DNA from: Ulota crispa
Taxonomy: Eukaryota; Streptophyta; Bryopsida; Orthotrichales; Orthotrichaceae
Direction: 5' to 3'
DNA: 64,000 nt
NCBI GenBank assembly: GCA_963920765.1
Contig: OY987244.1
Coordinates: 28,438,358-28,502,357 of the forward strand
A program made the translations under genes and the position numbers. Within the stretch, counting starts at the first letter, position 1, and every line of letters begins with the position of its first letter. The notes below the pieces were generated by a model. It did not search any database and was not told the DNA's origin. It saw nothing but the letters and a program-made list of their open reading frames with translations. Below, one piece after another: positions 1 through 13,240 of the stretch.

Positions 1-399
1 CTTCATATTACAAGTTCTAAAATATTGAAAAACATGTCACAATAATGAAATTTAGGTCGGGTTAGACATGGGATACATGAAGGTATTCTAAGAATATTTC
101 CATATGTGACATGTCTAACCTGACTTCAATTTCATTGATGTCAATCTTTTTGAGGAATTCACGAGATGCGCGCATACAAAGTGGACAATATGGAAAATAT
201 CTAATACAATTAACTTAGGTTCCGCTGTTTCTCGTCCCTGTCCAACTCTATGAAGAGTAGCAGAAGATGTGCACAAACATATCTAATTAGATAAAAATGA
301 GTTCATTTGCTTAAAGAAAGACAGAAGATAAAAGAAAGATAACAAAAGGATAGAAAATGTGAAAGGTCAATGGCAAAGCAAAGGAGCAGTGGCCCTTAC
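1..399 (-). other. Probable first intron of the serine carboxypeptidase gene
   Basis: This stretch follows a GTAAGG donor at 399-398 (minus strand) that ends the carboxypeptidase exon. It is AT-rich and has no recognisable coding sequence. No later exon of the gene was found, so the rest should lie left of the window. A short inverted pair around GACATG and CATGTC (about 55-120) flanks one segment. Confidence 0.5.
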
Positions 400-710
400 T
401 GAGCAGCGTGTGATCTTGCGAGCTTGAAGTAGCCCGCATACTGGCCAAGATCCTCAGTAGTGACCCCGGAGTCTCCTCCGATGTCCAGCTTGATCTGGCG
501 CTCCTGCAATCTCGGCCCTCCCAGCACATCGCCATCAGAAGATTCATCAGGCGCCCCCGGAATCAAGTTCAACGCTTTGATCATGCGCTCCGCTTGCCCC
601 TGCGGGAACCGTGCGCTCGACTCATACTCGGGGTTCACCCGAACAGCATCGGAAACATTGCAAATGAGTGAAAGAAGGAGCAACAAGCTCCATAGCTGTC
701 CGGATCCCAT
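400..710 (-). CDS. Serine carboxypeptidase III-like protein, first coding exon (partial)
   Basis: This is the N-terminal exon of a secreted or vacuolar serine carboxypeptidase (peptidase family S10), which removes C-terminal residues from peptides. The product starts MGSGQLWSLLLLLSLICNV, a clear signal peptide of about 22 residues. It is followed by the propeptide motif FPQGQAERMIKALNLIPG and then DLGQYAGYFKLARSHAA, which resembles the start of the mature domain in plant carboxypeptidase III enzymes (AERLIRALNLLP and LGHHAGYYRL are the forms I recall). The exon is 103 codons plus two bases and ends at a GTAAGG donor. I chose the ATG at 710 because it puts the hydrophobic core at the N terminus. 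An in-frame ATG at 758 would add 16 residues. The catalytic Ser-Asp-His triad is encoded further on, outside the window. Confidence 0.75.
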
Positions 711-1229
711 CGATATCGCTGGAAAAGATTGCCAGTCCACCACCGACAATGTTTCCAAAATCCTTCGATTTTGAACCAGATTTTGGAAAAAGAAGAGCGC
801 TACGCGTGGAATTCACGTGCGAGAATGATTCTCAGGATTCCGGCATGAGCAAATCGGATTCATGCGCCGGCTGGATCGTGCACCCGAGCTACAAAACTCA
901 ACGGCCAACTGGGAACAGTGAGAAACTGAGAAGGGTCGGGAAAATGGGAGAAGAAGGACCATGGTTGCAGGGTTTCATCCATGCTCGTTGGATGTAATCA
1001 TTCATCCATTCACCGCCCGGTGTTGCGTCGGGGAGTGGGACAACGGGTCGGGTTGTCGGGCCGAGGGCACTTGAAGGGGGCTTCAATAGAGGCTCGGAGA
1101 ACTTGACACGTGGCAACACAGGAGGCCGCCGTAGAAGTGCACTTTCTACGTCTCTGTTGTCTATTCTGAAAAACTAGGCGCTTTGCATGGAAATTAAGAT
1201 CTTACAAAAAAATTCGCAAGTGGATTCAG
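711..1229 (-). promoter_or_regulatory. Upstream region of the carboxypeptidase gene
   Basis: This mixed-composition DNA upstream of the carboxypeptidase start is less AT-rich than the DNA beyond it, as expected for a 5' UTR and promoter. Short reading frames on both strands show no recognisable protein. No TATA box could be placed with confidence. Confidence 0.3.
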
Positions 1230-1465
1230 TACACTGAATATTGCGTTTAGGTTGCCCCAGACTAATTTCTCGACATTTCACACTAAATAAATATTTATGG
1301 TTGTTACAGTATTCTTCATCAAAAATTGCTGCAACGGACCATTTTTAGAGGACTTATCAACAACAATGAAGTTGAAAAAAGACAATCTAGTGGCCTCCAA
1401 GTCATAAACCATGTGACATTTAAATATTTAATGAGTTGCATGGGCTTCCAAGTGATCAAGCACGG
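1230..1465 (+). mobile_element. MITE family D, copy 1 (truncated)
   Basis: It starts with CACTGAATATTGCGTTTAGG and continues with GTTGCCCC, then runs parallel to the copy at about 29283 with roughly three quarters identity by eye. The right terminus, which should read GCAATATT-CAGTG, is missing. This copy is therefore truncated. Superfamily not assigned. Confidence 0.6.
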
Positions 1466-1839
1466 GTGCTAAAGTGTGAGCGGGGAGCAGTGAGTGTTCA
1501 GTGTTGAGCGGTGAGCAAAAATTTTGGAGAATTTAGAAGTTGAAAATGATCATTTAATGAACTTCATACAATTATAAATAAGCAAAAATAGTTGTTATAT
1601 GAATTTGTTTCTAATGTTGTATGAAAATCATCCATTGAAAAGAACGAATGAAGAATCATATTGAATGAATGAAAAACTATATGGATGAATGTAGATGAAA
1701 GGAGGACAACAAATGTGATGCTAATACGTTTAGAATGATACATTATAATAAATAATCAAAGCAAAGTACTCGAAAACTAGAGAATATAAAATCTCATAGA
1801 TATCTACTTTTTCAAAGAAAGAAGATCAAATACAAGAAT

Positions 1840-2445
1840 GTTCCACCTTCTCATGTTCTAAATAGGGCAACACAAATCCACTTTGCAATTTATAATAATA
1901 TAAGAGGTTCTAACAAATGCTTTAATATTGAATTTGAATATTTGTACATGTGCCTTATTTACATTCCTAGCTTCTAAATAAAAAAGCTCAAGCCCACATT
2001 GCAATTTGTAGTATTACAAAGGGCATTGTCAAGTGCTTTAAAATAGAGTTTACATTTCTTCTATAGTGCATGTTCTACCTTTCCAAGTTCCAAGTAGGAC
2101 AACTCAAGCCCACATTGCAACTTGTAATATTGCAAATGGCATTGTCAAATGCTTCAAAATAATATTTACATTTCTTTAATTGTGCATGTTCTACCTTCCC
2201 ATGTTCCAAATAGAGTAGCTAAAGTCCACATCATAACTTGTAGTATCTTGAAGAACATTGTCAAATGCTTTAAACTAAGATTTACATTTCTTCAATTGTG
2301 CATTTTCTACCATCCCAAGTCTCAAATAGGATAGCTCAAGCTCACATTGCAACTTGTAATATTGCAAATAACTGTCAAGTATTTTCAAATAAAATTTACA
2401 TATTTTGACATGTGCAAGGTCTACCTTTTCAGTTTCCAAATGAAA
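1840..2445. repeat. Tandem array, 116-bp unit, five copies
   Basis: The anchor motif AAGCCCACATTGCAA (with variants) starts at 1874, 1990, 2106, 2222 and 2338, which is exactly 116 bp apart each time. Units also share TTTACATTTCTT, GTGCATGTTCTACC and TCCAAATAG. The outer units are the most diverged. It looks like a small satellite-type array with no coding potential. Confidence 0.9.
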
Positions 2446-2705
2446 TAACATAAACATAACAAATCATTTAAGGCAAATTTGTAGTCATTAGATTTGAATT
2501 GCTTAACTCAATATTATTCTCAAATCAATTTAGTAGCAAAATGATAATTTTAGCAATTTTCTCTATGACATGTCATTTTAATTGATTTTTAGCAAAAAAA
2601 AACCAAGTTTTTAATTTCAAACCTTAAACTTTGTTGAGATTTTTTATATTGTGCAATTTTAACAAATTTTGTGTCTCTTTTACAAGACAGACTAGGAGTA
2701 CAACA

Positions 2706-2756
2706 GTGCCTCTTAGGTTCCGAGGAGGGTCCTAAGACAAAAATAGGTAACTTGCA

Positions 2757-2787
<31 letters not shown>

Positions 2788-2822
2788 TATGTAGGAGGGC
2801 ACCTCGGATTCCAAGGAGCACT
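2706..2822. mobile_element. Small foldback element carrying an (AAAT)n tract
   Basis: The left part, around GTGCCTCTTAGGTTCCGAGG, pairs imperfectly with the right part, around CCTCGGATTCCAAGGAGCAC. An (AATA)n microsatellite lies between them (about 2761-2788). Family unknown. Confidence 0.35.
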
Positions 2823-2825
2823 TTG

Positions 2826-3149
2826 CAAAACTCACAATGGGAAAATAAACCTCAACTTTGTGTAGAGCAATTTTTTTGATATAGGAGCTGTCAAAGGCTT
2901 CTAAAATTTCTGGGCAGCAGGGAAAAAAACTTCTTTTTTTTACTTTAGATGTCAATATCTCACTCCTCTAAATCTTAGATGAGCCAATTTTTTTCACACA
3001 AGTACCTCCCATAGTCTAGGGCAAGATTCCACAGTTGGATTTCCAAAAAAAAAACCATTTTTCCTACCTTTTTACTTATTCCCCAAAAAGTGGCAATTTT
3101 GAGTGACTTTCATACAATAAAAGGGCTTGGGCCATTAGGGGTTAACTTA
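2826..3149 (-). mobile_element. TTAA-element family A, one-ended fragment
   Basis: It ends at 3149 with CCATTAGGGGTTAA, the family A terminus. Read on the minus strand it matches the left third of the complete copy at 47141-48076, including CAAAGTTGAGGTTTATTTT and CTATGGGAGGTACTTGTG. The opposite terminus is absent. Confidence 0.65.
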
Positions 3150-3164
3150 TTCTTCTTTTCCCAT

Positions 3165-3537
3165 GTGTTGTCTGATTCCATTTGATTTGAAAATTCTCCT
3201 ATATGTACCTAACTTGATCTCCTACATGGAATAATAAAAGTGCAACTTTGGATAGAGTAATTTTTTTCATGTAGGAGAGATCAAAGGCTTTTGAAATTTA
3301 CTGGCAGCAAGGAAAAAAACATTTTTCCTTCACTTTAGATGTGAATATCTCCCTCCTCTCCATCTAGAAGGACCTGATTTGTTTTCCCATACATACCTCT
3401 TCTAGTCTAAGGCAAGATCCTACGGTTGGATATTCAAAAAAATAAAGAAAATAATCTACCTTCTTACTCATCCCCTAGAAGTGGCAATTTTCAATGATTT
3501 TGACAAAAAAAAAGGCTTGATCCCTTAGGGGTTAAGA
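3165..3537 (-). mobile_element. TTAA-element family A, second one-ended fragment
   Basis: This is a direct repeat of the preceding fragment. Both contain ATCTC-CTCCTC, the phrase AGTCTAAGGCAAGATCC (or a near variant), and a terminus reading CCCTTAGGGGTTAA. The two fragments are clearly diverged from each other, so the duplication is old or the insertions were separate. Confidence 0.65.
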
Positions 3538-5248
3538 CATTTGCAATTGTTGTGAACCAATTAGTTAGAACTATTTTTCTATGTATGGTTAGAGTTTAAA
3601 TTTGATATGAAAATAGAATATTGAGATACTTCAACTTTGTCATAAATTATCAAACCTTTTCATGTCAAACATTCTAATCTTTCAATAAATTCATGGTACT
3701 GCTGAACTATTTTTCAATTGACTAATGACATGGAATGTCTAATTTAGATTTTTGTAGATTTATTTTTAATTGTTTATACTTATTGAGGATTTTCTATTTA
3801 TATCATTTAAAATGTACTTCATGAAGCTTGAAACTAGCTTTGATCACTTGTTATTTTAATATCTTCACAACATTGTAAGCGGTAATTTGCATCGATAGAT
3901 AATACCCCAAAAAATAAAATGATGAAAACAAAAAATCCATTGTAAATAATAAAAACAAAAAGACATAATTTAGAAGAACAAAATTTACGATTAGAACAAC
4001 CGAAATACTTGATTGCTTGACATTAGGAATTGAGGTCATTCTGGAATACAAGAAAGTTTCATTCTTTACTTTTCATTGGTTAGCTTCTAAAATTAGCTCT
4101 AGGGTTTTTGCATTAGAAATCAATGCTTAGATCAATACCAAAATTCTAAACTCAAATAATAAGATTTGAAATATAGTTAATTCTACCAATTAGGTTTATT
4201 AAATATAAAAAAATCAATTCATTGCTTAAGTTTGTTGTCAACTTTCATTACAATATTATTGTTTTAATAAACACATGTTTCTTGAATACTTATTATTTTA
4301 GGATGAAATTAAAGTCCCAACTATTCTCCTTGGTGTCTTTTTGCATTTCTTCTCTTCTAAAACTTTCAAGGCTTATACTTATGTCCCCAACTTTTTAATT
4401 TCAAAAACTTAAGTTATAAAGAAAATAATACTTTTTTGTAAAAAGAAGTTTTGATGAATTTTGAAGCTATATTTTAAGTCATATGGGTTGAAATTTTGGC
4501 TGATGACCTTAACTTTTCATGGTTTCAACTCCAAAAATTTAATTAAAGAGGATAAATCAAGGCAAATTTTCAATTTGGATAACCTCCCATTTATCAAATA
4601 ATCTTGTATTTGGAAGACAGTGACATCAAACATATTTCTAAAACCTTCAATTCCAATTTCAAGCTATAGTTTACTTTTGAATAAGCTTTTTTTAAATGTA
4701 TTTTTTGTTAAATTTCTCTAATTCTAATCAGACATGTATTTCAATGCTAACTTGATATTTGATAAATTTATAACAATTCAAGTTATGATTCAAAATCAAT
4801 ACCTCAAAACAACCTTAATTTTCAATTGGAGTCATTTAGGAATTTGATAACTTGTGAAATAAAGGCCTACGTAGACATGTAGGAGTGATGTCTCTGGACT
4901 AAGCATAGGTGGTTCAATAAATGGAATGTGTGAAAAAAAGAGGGAGGATGTAGTGGTGCATTTCACACTTTGTAACACAAAATATATGCAATCATTCCTC
5001 ATTACAATGATTCTTTAAAATTGTAAGAGTTTCATTGTTATTACCCGCCTTATAGAAAGATTTTCACATTGCTACTCATAAAGTAGCTATTCATGCTTTA
5101 ACTAATAATGCTTCTACATTGAAAGGAGAATTTACCACATCTAAAAGCTCATAACTGTCATATGATGAAAATACAAAAGATAACTCATAATAAACACATT
5201 TGATTTGTTGGAGTTTTTTACAAATATTTATAATATACTTAAGCAATA
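3538..5248. other. AT-rich intergenic DNA
   Basis: No gene, RNA gene or paired repeat could be supported here. Reading frames are short and of low complexity. Confidence 0.5.
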
Positions 5249-5608
5249 CTCCCTTTGTCCCAAAATGATCTTCCTTGTTACACAAAGTGTTATAGATTGA
5301 GCTTGAAAAGAACCATTTTTCAATTTTTTTTTTACCTATGAATAGAGTTTGATGTCCTCCTATTGTTCTCAAATTTTGAGTTTCAAATTAGTTTTCAAAG
5401 TGTGGTTTCAAAGTGCTTGAAAATTGATTTTTTGAAGCATTTTTGAAGAGCACTGGTGACCACTCACTTGATGGCATGGGATTGGTTAGCATGCCCATGC
5501 TTTTGGACTATGTGCAAGTGTTGCTAGCTCCCTTCCTCCTCCAACAAAAAGATCATTTTGGGACACTAAATAAAGGTCAACGTAAAGATCATTTTAGGAC
5601 AAAGAGAG
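5249..5608. mobile_element. Stowaway-like (Tc1/mariner-type) MITE
   Basis: The terminal inverted repeat CTCCCTTTGTCCCAAAATGA at the left pairs with TCATTTTAGGACAAAGAGAG at the right. A TA dinucleotide flanks both ends, at 5247-5248 and 5609-5610. CTCCCT-CCGTCCC termini with TA duplications are the hallmark of plant Stowaway MITEs. It is about 360 bp long and non-coding. Confidence 0.8.
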
Positions 5609-5610
5609 TA

Positions 5611-6598
5611 TAACATTAACTAACCAGATTTATAAGCCCAAGATTTGAATATAATAGTCTTCAAAATTGAGTTCCATAATCTTTGAGTATTGCTTCCAAA
5701 AAAAAAAGAAGGTTAAATTACTATTTTCATAGTATTACTTATAACATAGAAAACTAATCAAAATCAATTGTTGCTACTCATCTTTTTATAGATTATTATT
5801 TATTTGACCTCATTCTCTTCCAACGAGAACAAAAGGAGTTCAAAGGAAACTGCACTTCAATCAAAAAGCACGTTTAAACAAGATTTTTTTTATAAAAACT
5901 GACCACTTGTTTGTTTGATAAACCAATAAGTAATACTGAAAATCAACAAAATGATGATAATATTTATATAATATTACATTTTCAATTTCATAATATAACA
6001 ATATAAAGATCATGACTAACATATTACTGTACTAAAATTATGAGCATTTTCCAATCCAAAAACACAATGCATTTGTACAACGTTGAACTTATCAAACTTC
6101 AGGCCCACTAGGTCTCAACTTTGAACAAAGAATTAATACAATCTACCTATTATTTTTCTAAAAAATTAATAAAACTCTACCCCATCTAAGTTATTCATAA
6201 TATTTTAAATAAAATATATAAGTACACTTGCATAATGCACACATCTATAAAAAAATTAAATTTTAATTAAATTTTAATAATATGCATACATTATTTTGCA
6301 TCATAATATACATAACTAATGTATAATACTATGTTTTATTAATACTCTATTTTTTGTAGTATTCAACACAATTGTAATAAACACAATGATAATATAAAAA
6401 GAAGTGATGATTTGATTTTATAGATTTTTTACTTGAAAAACTACAAATTTAATAGAAATTGAAATAAAAATATTTGAAAAAATAAAAAAAGCAGAAAAGC
6501 ATCTAAATATGAGCTTTTTAATTAAAAGGTATATGTATTTCAACAATTTACTAAAATTTCAAAACAATAAAATAAGATTGTAAGACACAGTTTACTTA
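5611..6598. other. AT-rich intergenic DNA
   Basis: Nothing could be supported beyond poly-A/T runs and short low-complexity reading frames. Confidence 0.5.
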
Positions 6599-7023
6599 GG
6601 GAATTGATGTGTGCACACCGGGGTTGATATATGCACATTGGGGTTGATATATGCACACCTTGCCTCGGGGTAAATTTTAGATTTCTACCATGAAAACAGT
6701 GAATTTGAGAATTTTGAAATCAGATTTGGAATTAGAGACCTTAATTTTGTCTAGAACCATTAAAAAGTTGCAATTGAACAACACCAAATGAAAAAACTTA
6801 TATTTTTTACAAACAAAAGTAAAAGTAACACTTTTCCCCTAGCCAAGCATTTTCATTGGGTGTTGTTCAATTGCAACCTTTTTATGGTTCTAGACAGAAT
6901 CATGGGCTCTAAATCCAAATTTGAATTCAAAATTTTCAAATTCAGCTTTTTCATGGTAGAATTCTAAAAAATCACCTAGGGATGTGCACATATCAACCTT
7001 TGGGAGTGCACGTATAAATTCCC
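6599..7023. mobile_element. Mutator-type foldback MITE, family F, copy 1
   Basis: The termini are GGGAATTGATGTGTGCAC and its approximate complement GTGCACGTATAAATTCCC. The arms pair for most of their length, with GGGTAAATTTTAGATTTCTA and the AATTGAACAACACC / GGTGTTGTTCAATT pair near the centre. The flanks TTTACTTAG and TTTACATAT may be a decayed 9-bp target duplication. The motif GTTGATATATGCACA is repeated inside the left end. Confidence 0.75.
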
Positions 7024-8025
7024 TTTACATATCAATATTATTATCAAACTAATACTTTTTAAATATTGTGTGACGTTGCAATAAGACTTATTTATGTTTA
7101 GAAGGAGTTTTTTTTTAATCTATCTTAATTTCTCTTCATTCATAAACTGCCTAAATTCATTTTCATTTTCTTAATGCAAATTTTAGTTAACACTTTTTAA
7201 CCTTTGGTTTCTTTTGAGCTATTCTGTGTTTGACGTGAATTGTTTTTTAATTACATATATATGTGTATTTTGTGTTTTTTTTTATTTTTTTTTATCACCA
7301 ATTTTTATTTATCTATTACAATCTTTTTATTTATTTGTTATGGATTTTGTACAAGCAATTTAAAAGAAGTTAAGCCACCTTTTTAGAATAAGATTGAAAG
7401 AAAACAAAGTTAGTGGATAAACGTGCATGTAAGCCAAGTTGAAAATTAAGCGCAACCACAATTTGGTTTTTAGTACATGTGTATTTGAATTAGTGTTGGA
7501 GACATAATATGCAAGCATCATAGTGTAATTTGTAATCAAAACACCATATTCATTAAATTGGGAATACCGGATTCCCAAGTTCTACTTTTCAATTTAATGA
7601 ATATGGCGTTTCAATCATTTTTTAATGCAAAATGTTACAATATAGCTTCAAATGTTTAAAAATATTTAAAATATAAAAATAATAAATAAATTGATGCACA
7701 AAAACAATTTTTGATTTGTTTCAAATGCAAAGAAAACTAACTTGAGATTTAAGCCATTATGTTATAGGTGGTCTTGTTCTACAAAAATAGAATAAAAGAA
7801 CTAGACTTTGAAGATAGACTTGTGTTATTTACATAGCGACATTTAGAGACAACATGTTGTGCCATAATAAAAAAAGTAAGACATAGAGTAAAAAAAAGGC
7901 ATGTAATGGCAAACGTAAGATTTGGAAGCATAATAGAACCTATTTAAACTAATATGCTTGGAACTTGGGATTAACTAGGCAAAGATTAGTAGTTTATATA
8001 AGATATTAGTTTATGCAATATTAAT
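7024..8025. other. AT-rich intergenic DNA with one short hairpin
   Basis: A perfect-looking stem formed by CCATATTCATTAAATTG and CAATTTAATGAATATGG lies at about 7545-7605. Nothing else could be supported. Confidence 0.5.
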
Positions 8026-8986
8026 TTAACCCTAAAGGATCAAGGGTGTTTTTTGAGAAAAAATCTCAAAAATTGCCAACTTTGAGTGCATTCCCCAAAA
8101 TCAGAAATAAAAATCAATTTTCTCAATTTCAACCATACAAAAGTTTGTAAAACCAATAAACCAACATGTGCAAAAAATTTCAGCCCATTTGACCTTGTGG
8201 ATTGTAAGATTATAACATTTGAAGTGAGAAAAACATCCTTTTATCATTCTTGCAAAACAAGGTCAACTTACTTGGAGCCTTCCTAGAGTAAAATTTATAC
8301 ACTACTCAAATTTAAGCTTTTTGACCATTCACAAGTATATGATGTTAGGCTCACTCATGAAAAATTTCAGATGCAAATATAGAGTCTAGCTTATTCTAAA
8401 TCACCCTCCAATGCAAGGATGTTAAGTGAATTGGCCATACATTAGTTATTCTTTCATGATTTCCTGTGCAATGTGGAAGTCTTTTATTTGAAATTTGAAT
8501 GGTGAGAAGTTGGAGACAAACATTTGGAAATGTGAAAAAAGGTTTCAAGAGCTTTGGGTTTATAGATTGAAAGATAATAGGGCTTGAAGTTACATGATTT
8601 CTTTTTTCATGAAACTGCCCAAACATAGTTAACAAAGTTTGACTCTTTTCAAAATGTGATGTGAGAGCTGATTTTTATATACATTTTTTGACAATTGTAC
8701 ACCATATTTTTTAGTTACATACTTGCCAAATTTCAAAAGTTAATAAAATTTTTTGCATAAGATTCTCCAAAGATGCTCAAAGTGCCCAAACTGCCCAATT
8801 TCTTTTGGAAAACATAACTTTTGAACCAAGCATCCAATTGGGGAAAAAATTAGATTTTCACTTGGTGGATACATATTTGCACCTTGTGTAACAATTTTGA
8901 GAACATCCAATAAAAATTGGCTCCATATGACCATGCCCAAGTTTTCAAGTGGCTATTGAACAACCACTTGATCCTTTAGGGGTTAA
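8026..8986. mobile_element. TTAA-element family A, complete copy A1
   Basis: It is bounded by TTAACCCTAAAGGATCAAG on the left and CTTGATCCTTTAGGGGTTAA on the right. A TTAA target with CCC/GGG immediately inside is the arrangement known from piggyBac elements. The right 680 bp match the copy at 49770-50458. No transposase is visible, so it is a non-autonomous element of about 960 bp. Superfamily assignment is inference. Confidence 0.7.
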
Positions 8987-9440
8987 ACAAGTTGTATTGT
9001 ACATACAACAACCTAGGGTTTATAAAAAATCAAATTAGAATATAGAGTTTAGAATGTCTAAATGAACCTAGGATTTAGGATTTAAGGGTTTAAGGTTTTA
9101 TTTTAAAAACCTAAGATAGAAGGCTCAATACTTTTGCATTTTATGATATTCAAATACTTAAGAGATTGAATTGATACCACAATTTACAATACAACACAAA
9201 TATGCTAACCAGAATTGACTTTACGTACAAAACTTAAAAAATAATTTAAGTAAAAAGACATTTAAATACTAAAAGCAAAGTACAGCAAAGAACTCATAAT
9301 TGAGATTCAATTTGTTTAATTTTCAAACTAGTTATGTTTTAAAGCAAAGTTTGTTCATTAAAAAAATACAAAAAGAAATCATCATCTAGGATTATGTTTG
9401 AATAACCTTTGGGTTACTATAGTTTGGTTACATAATTTTT

Positions 9441-9479
<39 letters not shown>

Positions 9480-12400
9480 TATTAAATTTATAGATTTTTT
9501 ATTGTTTAACTAATTTTAAAGTAAAAACTAAGAACTAGAAAGAATCATGAAACTATTTTAGATTTAGAAAGAAACAATTTCAGGTTTTTCAATATTTTTT
9601 ATTAAATCAAAAATCAGAAAAGAATTTTCAAATTTGACATTTTTTGAAAACAAATCATGAAACACAAAAATTAGAGCATACAATTTGAGTTCCTTGAATA
9701 TGAATCATATTGCTTGTGATTTTTAATGTGACAATTTATGTATTATGAAATAATCATAAAGTCTTGGGGGTTACTCTCCAATTTTTAGTAAACTACGTGA
9801 GATAAAAAAATAGGGTCAATTTTATTTACTGGAGGTAAATTTTTAATTTTTGTTAGAAATACTATAGCATCAAAAATATGTCTCTTACCTCATTATATGT
9901 AAAATAGGGTGGTGAATAATGCCTTCATTTTAGAATTCCGTAGAAACAAATAGGTTAGGAAATATAGGATCCTCTAGAAAGTGTTTAGTATGATGAGTTT
10001 GATTATTATTGTTTGACAAGTTTGAATGAAAATTTAAGTACGTTCTTCCAAGTTTTGAAAAGAATTGAGGAAAATTTGTTCAAAATGACTTGGACAGCAA
10101 GAGCATGCAAGCTTGTGTGTGATGTGGAATTGTGATAGGTTCTTTGCTTAAGCTTCTATGTGGTGGGGGAGTGTAATTGGTTGTTTGCATAAGATTATGT
10201 GTGGTGTAGGACTAATTGGTTGTTTGCTTTAGCTTCATGTTGTTTTCTGCGTATTCTCTTTCAAAGATCTTTTTTTGTAATTCAAATGCTTGTAAAGGCC
10301 AAAGTCTTTTATAAACCCATTGTATTCACATAATTTTTTCTTGTGATACTTTTGTGTTTGTAAAAAAAATAGTCTAAAATATTAGGTCATATAACCATTT
10401 AGAAATAGGCATAGGGTACCTTAAAATACACTAAAGTAGCTTTTTGTCTAAACAAAGGGAGGAAAACATTACCTTAAAAATCTAAATATCCCCCATTTAA
10501 TTACCCTATTATTGCAAGTGGTATCCAATCGTAAAGAGGTGTGACCTCCTTGAGCATAAAGTACATTTCTTTTCATCAATACCAGTTGTAAATTATTTTA
10601 ATTATGATTTTCAAAAATCAATAGAACTAATGATTATAGAAACTTAATTTCTTTTAATTTTTTAATTATAAAGTTTTTAAGATATTAAATGAAATATTTG
10701 GTTTTAGTCTTGTGCTTCTACAAAATTGGGTCTTGAAAAATTTCTTAAGGAATAAAGCATCTTTACTAAAGCACATAAAATTGAACATAGTCAAGACGTT
10801 TTGTAAAACTTTTTTTGGTAAAATTGGGCTAAGTGAGCTAACAATGTCCATTGTTTTATTGAATTTGATGGGTCAAATAATAATACAATTTGTTGACAAA
10901 ATGTGAACTAAAATTGAACTAAAAATTTTAACTTTTTATTAGCTACGTAAATATATGGCCTTTGATTTTTTACTAAATAAAAACTATTTTATGTTTTTTT
11001 GTTGCAATAAAATTATGAATTAAATGAAATATTGAGTCAATTTTACAACTATGAAGTTCTTTAGGATGTGTATTTCTTTTTTATATTTAATGTTCAAATT
11101 TTATAATCCAAAATAAAACATTAGCCAAATATTTTAAGTATTTATGTATAAATATGGTCATAAATAGTTGAATGTTAGATTACTTATTTATGGAGCTATT
11201 ATTTTTATAAATAATGCTTAAATTAAAAATTAGATATTTAGTATTAACATTATTATAGAGATTAACAAAATTCAAAGTAACTTATATGGAGTTGTTTTTG
11301 TGAAAAAAAAGCTTGGAATAAAAAAAAGAATTAAACTTATATTAGAAAGATGTACAATATAAAACCATTTGTTGACACATCTTATAATTTTATAATATTT
11401 TGCTAACATTATTATATGTGATGTTTATTTGTTAATGAGAACCATTAAGAATAAGTATGCTTGTGACATTTGTTTTTTACAAAATAGTGATAAAATTACT
11501 GTATTAAGTTTATTTTTGCATTGAAAATCACATTTTATCTACAAATATTTTGTCATGACATTAATGAAATTAATACAAACGTGTATATAAGTTCTAATAC
11601 TAGCATTTTCTACTAAAATCTTGTTTTTTATTTTATTTTTGCAGATTTCAATAGAAAAATAGAATAAAAGTTTTTAAAAATTTAAAGTCAACTATAGAAA
11701 ATAGCTAATGTATGAAAAAAAGATCATAACTCTATAATTAAATCTTTTAAAATTTAAAATTCAAAAATCTTTAGAAAATAAAATTTTAAATAAGAAATTA
11801 GGATTATGTTTAATCTAAAATTGTCAATGATTTTAGAAATGCATGTTAAAAATATAAATCTACACAAATGTTGTAGAAACCCAAGAGAAGTTCCAAATTT
11901 TTTAAAAGCATTTTGAAAGTCAGATTTTTTTATTCATATAGTCAACTGCCAAAATCAACAATACATGCAATATTCAAAAAGATAAAGAGAACGTATCATA
12001 TGGTTTTTTTATTTGGATTGGTGCAAATGTTAAGTTTTATTTTTGTATTTCAATTTATCTTTTATTCATAGAATATTTTTAGAAACTCTATGGGATGTAG
12101 TAATATTTTTTGAAACATTAAGATATACTATTTTATGTTAATAAGACGTTTTAACAACTTTCATAATATTTTAATTACCCAAAGTAATACATTGAACAGT
12201 TTCAGCACTTTAATTTATTTTTTTCAAAATTTTAACTCCATTAAATTGTATAAAAGAGTTGTTGAAGTAAGGAAAACCTCATCTTGTTCTTAATTTATAA
12301 GCATCTAAAATTGTAGTCAAAATGTTACTTCACTTTGAAACTGTTGAATTATTTGTTGAAGTGATTTCAACGTTCAAAACGCATGAAAATTTGTTAAAGT

Positions 12401-13240
12401 GTTTTATTAATACAAAACATTCTAATGTAAATTTATGTGAGATTTATTGCATTTTAAAAATTCTTAAGTATTTATTTTAACATTAGGTCCAACGGTTAAG
12501 TGTTTGAACATTAGATTTTGACGCTTAAAAATTTTGATTTTTTTATAAAATCTCATATGGAATGCTGTGGCAATTTTACATATTTATTTGTTTCAATTTC
12601 CATTTCTTAAATTCTTGCGGAATTAAAATTGAACTTAATTTGGGTTTGTTTTATTTTAATTTTTAATTTTAATTTTTTTAAAATTATAATAAAAAATGAG
12701 TTTTTTAAAATTATATAAGTAACTCTATACAAAATTTAGTATTTGCTAAAGTTCATTTGAAGATCTTTTATGATCTTTTTATTCATTTTTCTATTAAAAG
12801 TTTAAAATAAAAAAGCACTACAAGTCCAAAATATTCATTTTTATGTCCCCTATATATTAGTCATCTGTGATATATTGAGAGAGTCAAATAGAAATCAAAA
12901 GATTTTTGCTACATTTGTTGTTTACGCAAACAATTTCTACAAAAAACTAATAAAAATAAACTAATGTTCATTTCACCTTCACAAATTTGTTGTTATTTTT
13001 ACAACCCTTTAAATAGAATTTACTTGGATCTTTAAAAGAAATGCATCAAATTAATCCGTTCTCTCATATCAAAATGAATTTGAACTAATGAAGTAAATAT
13101 AGAACTGAAATAGAAAAATAAAATTACAATAAAAATCTGCTTTTAACATGACAATCTATTTTTTATAATTTTATTCAATTCATTTCAATCAGATTTGATT
13201 TATATCTATAGATAAAAAATTGTAAAATCCAACATTCTTT
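8987..13240. other. AT-rich intergenic DNA with a (TA)n microsatellite
   Basis: A (TA)n run of about 30 bp lies at 9447-9476. Around 9010-9115 there is a degenerate stretch of GGTTTA/GGATTTA-like units. No gene or paired transposon ends were found in the remaining 4 kb. Confidence 0.5.

Noticed and set aside
9010-9115. Degenerate GGTTTAGG-like units suggesting an interstitial telomeric repeat
   Set aside because: The units are irregular and never form a run of TTTAGGG, so chance in AT-rich DNA is sufficient.
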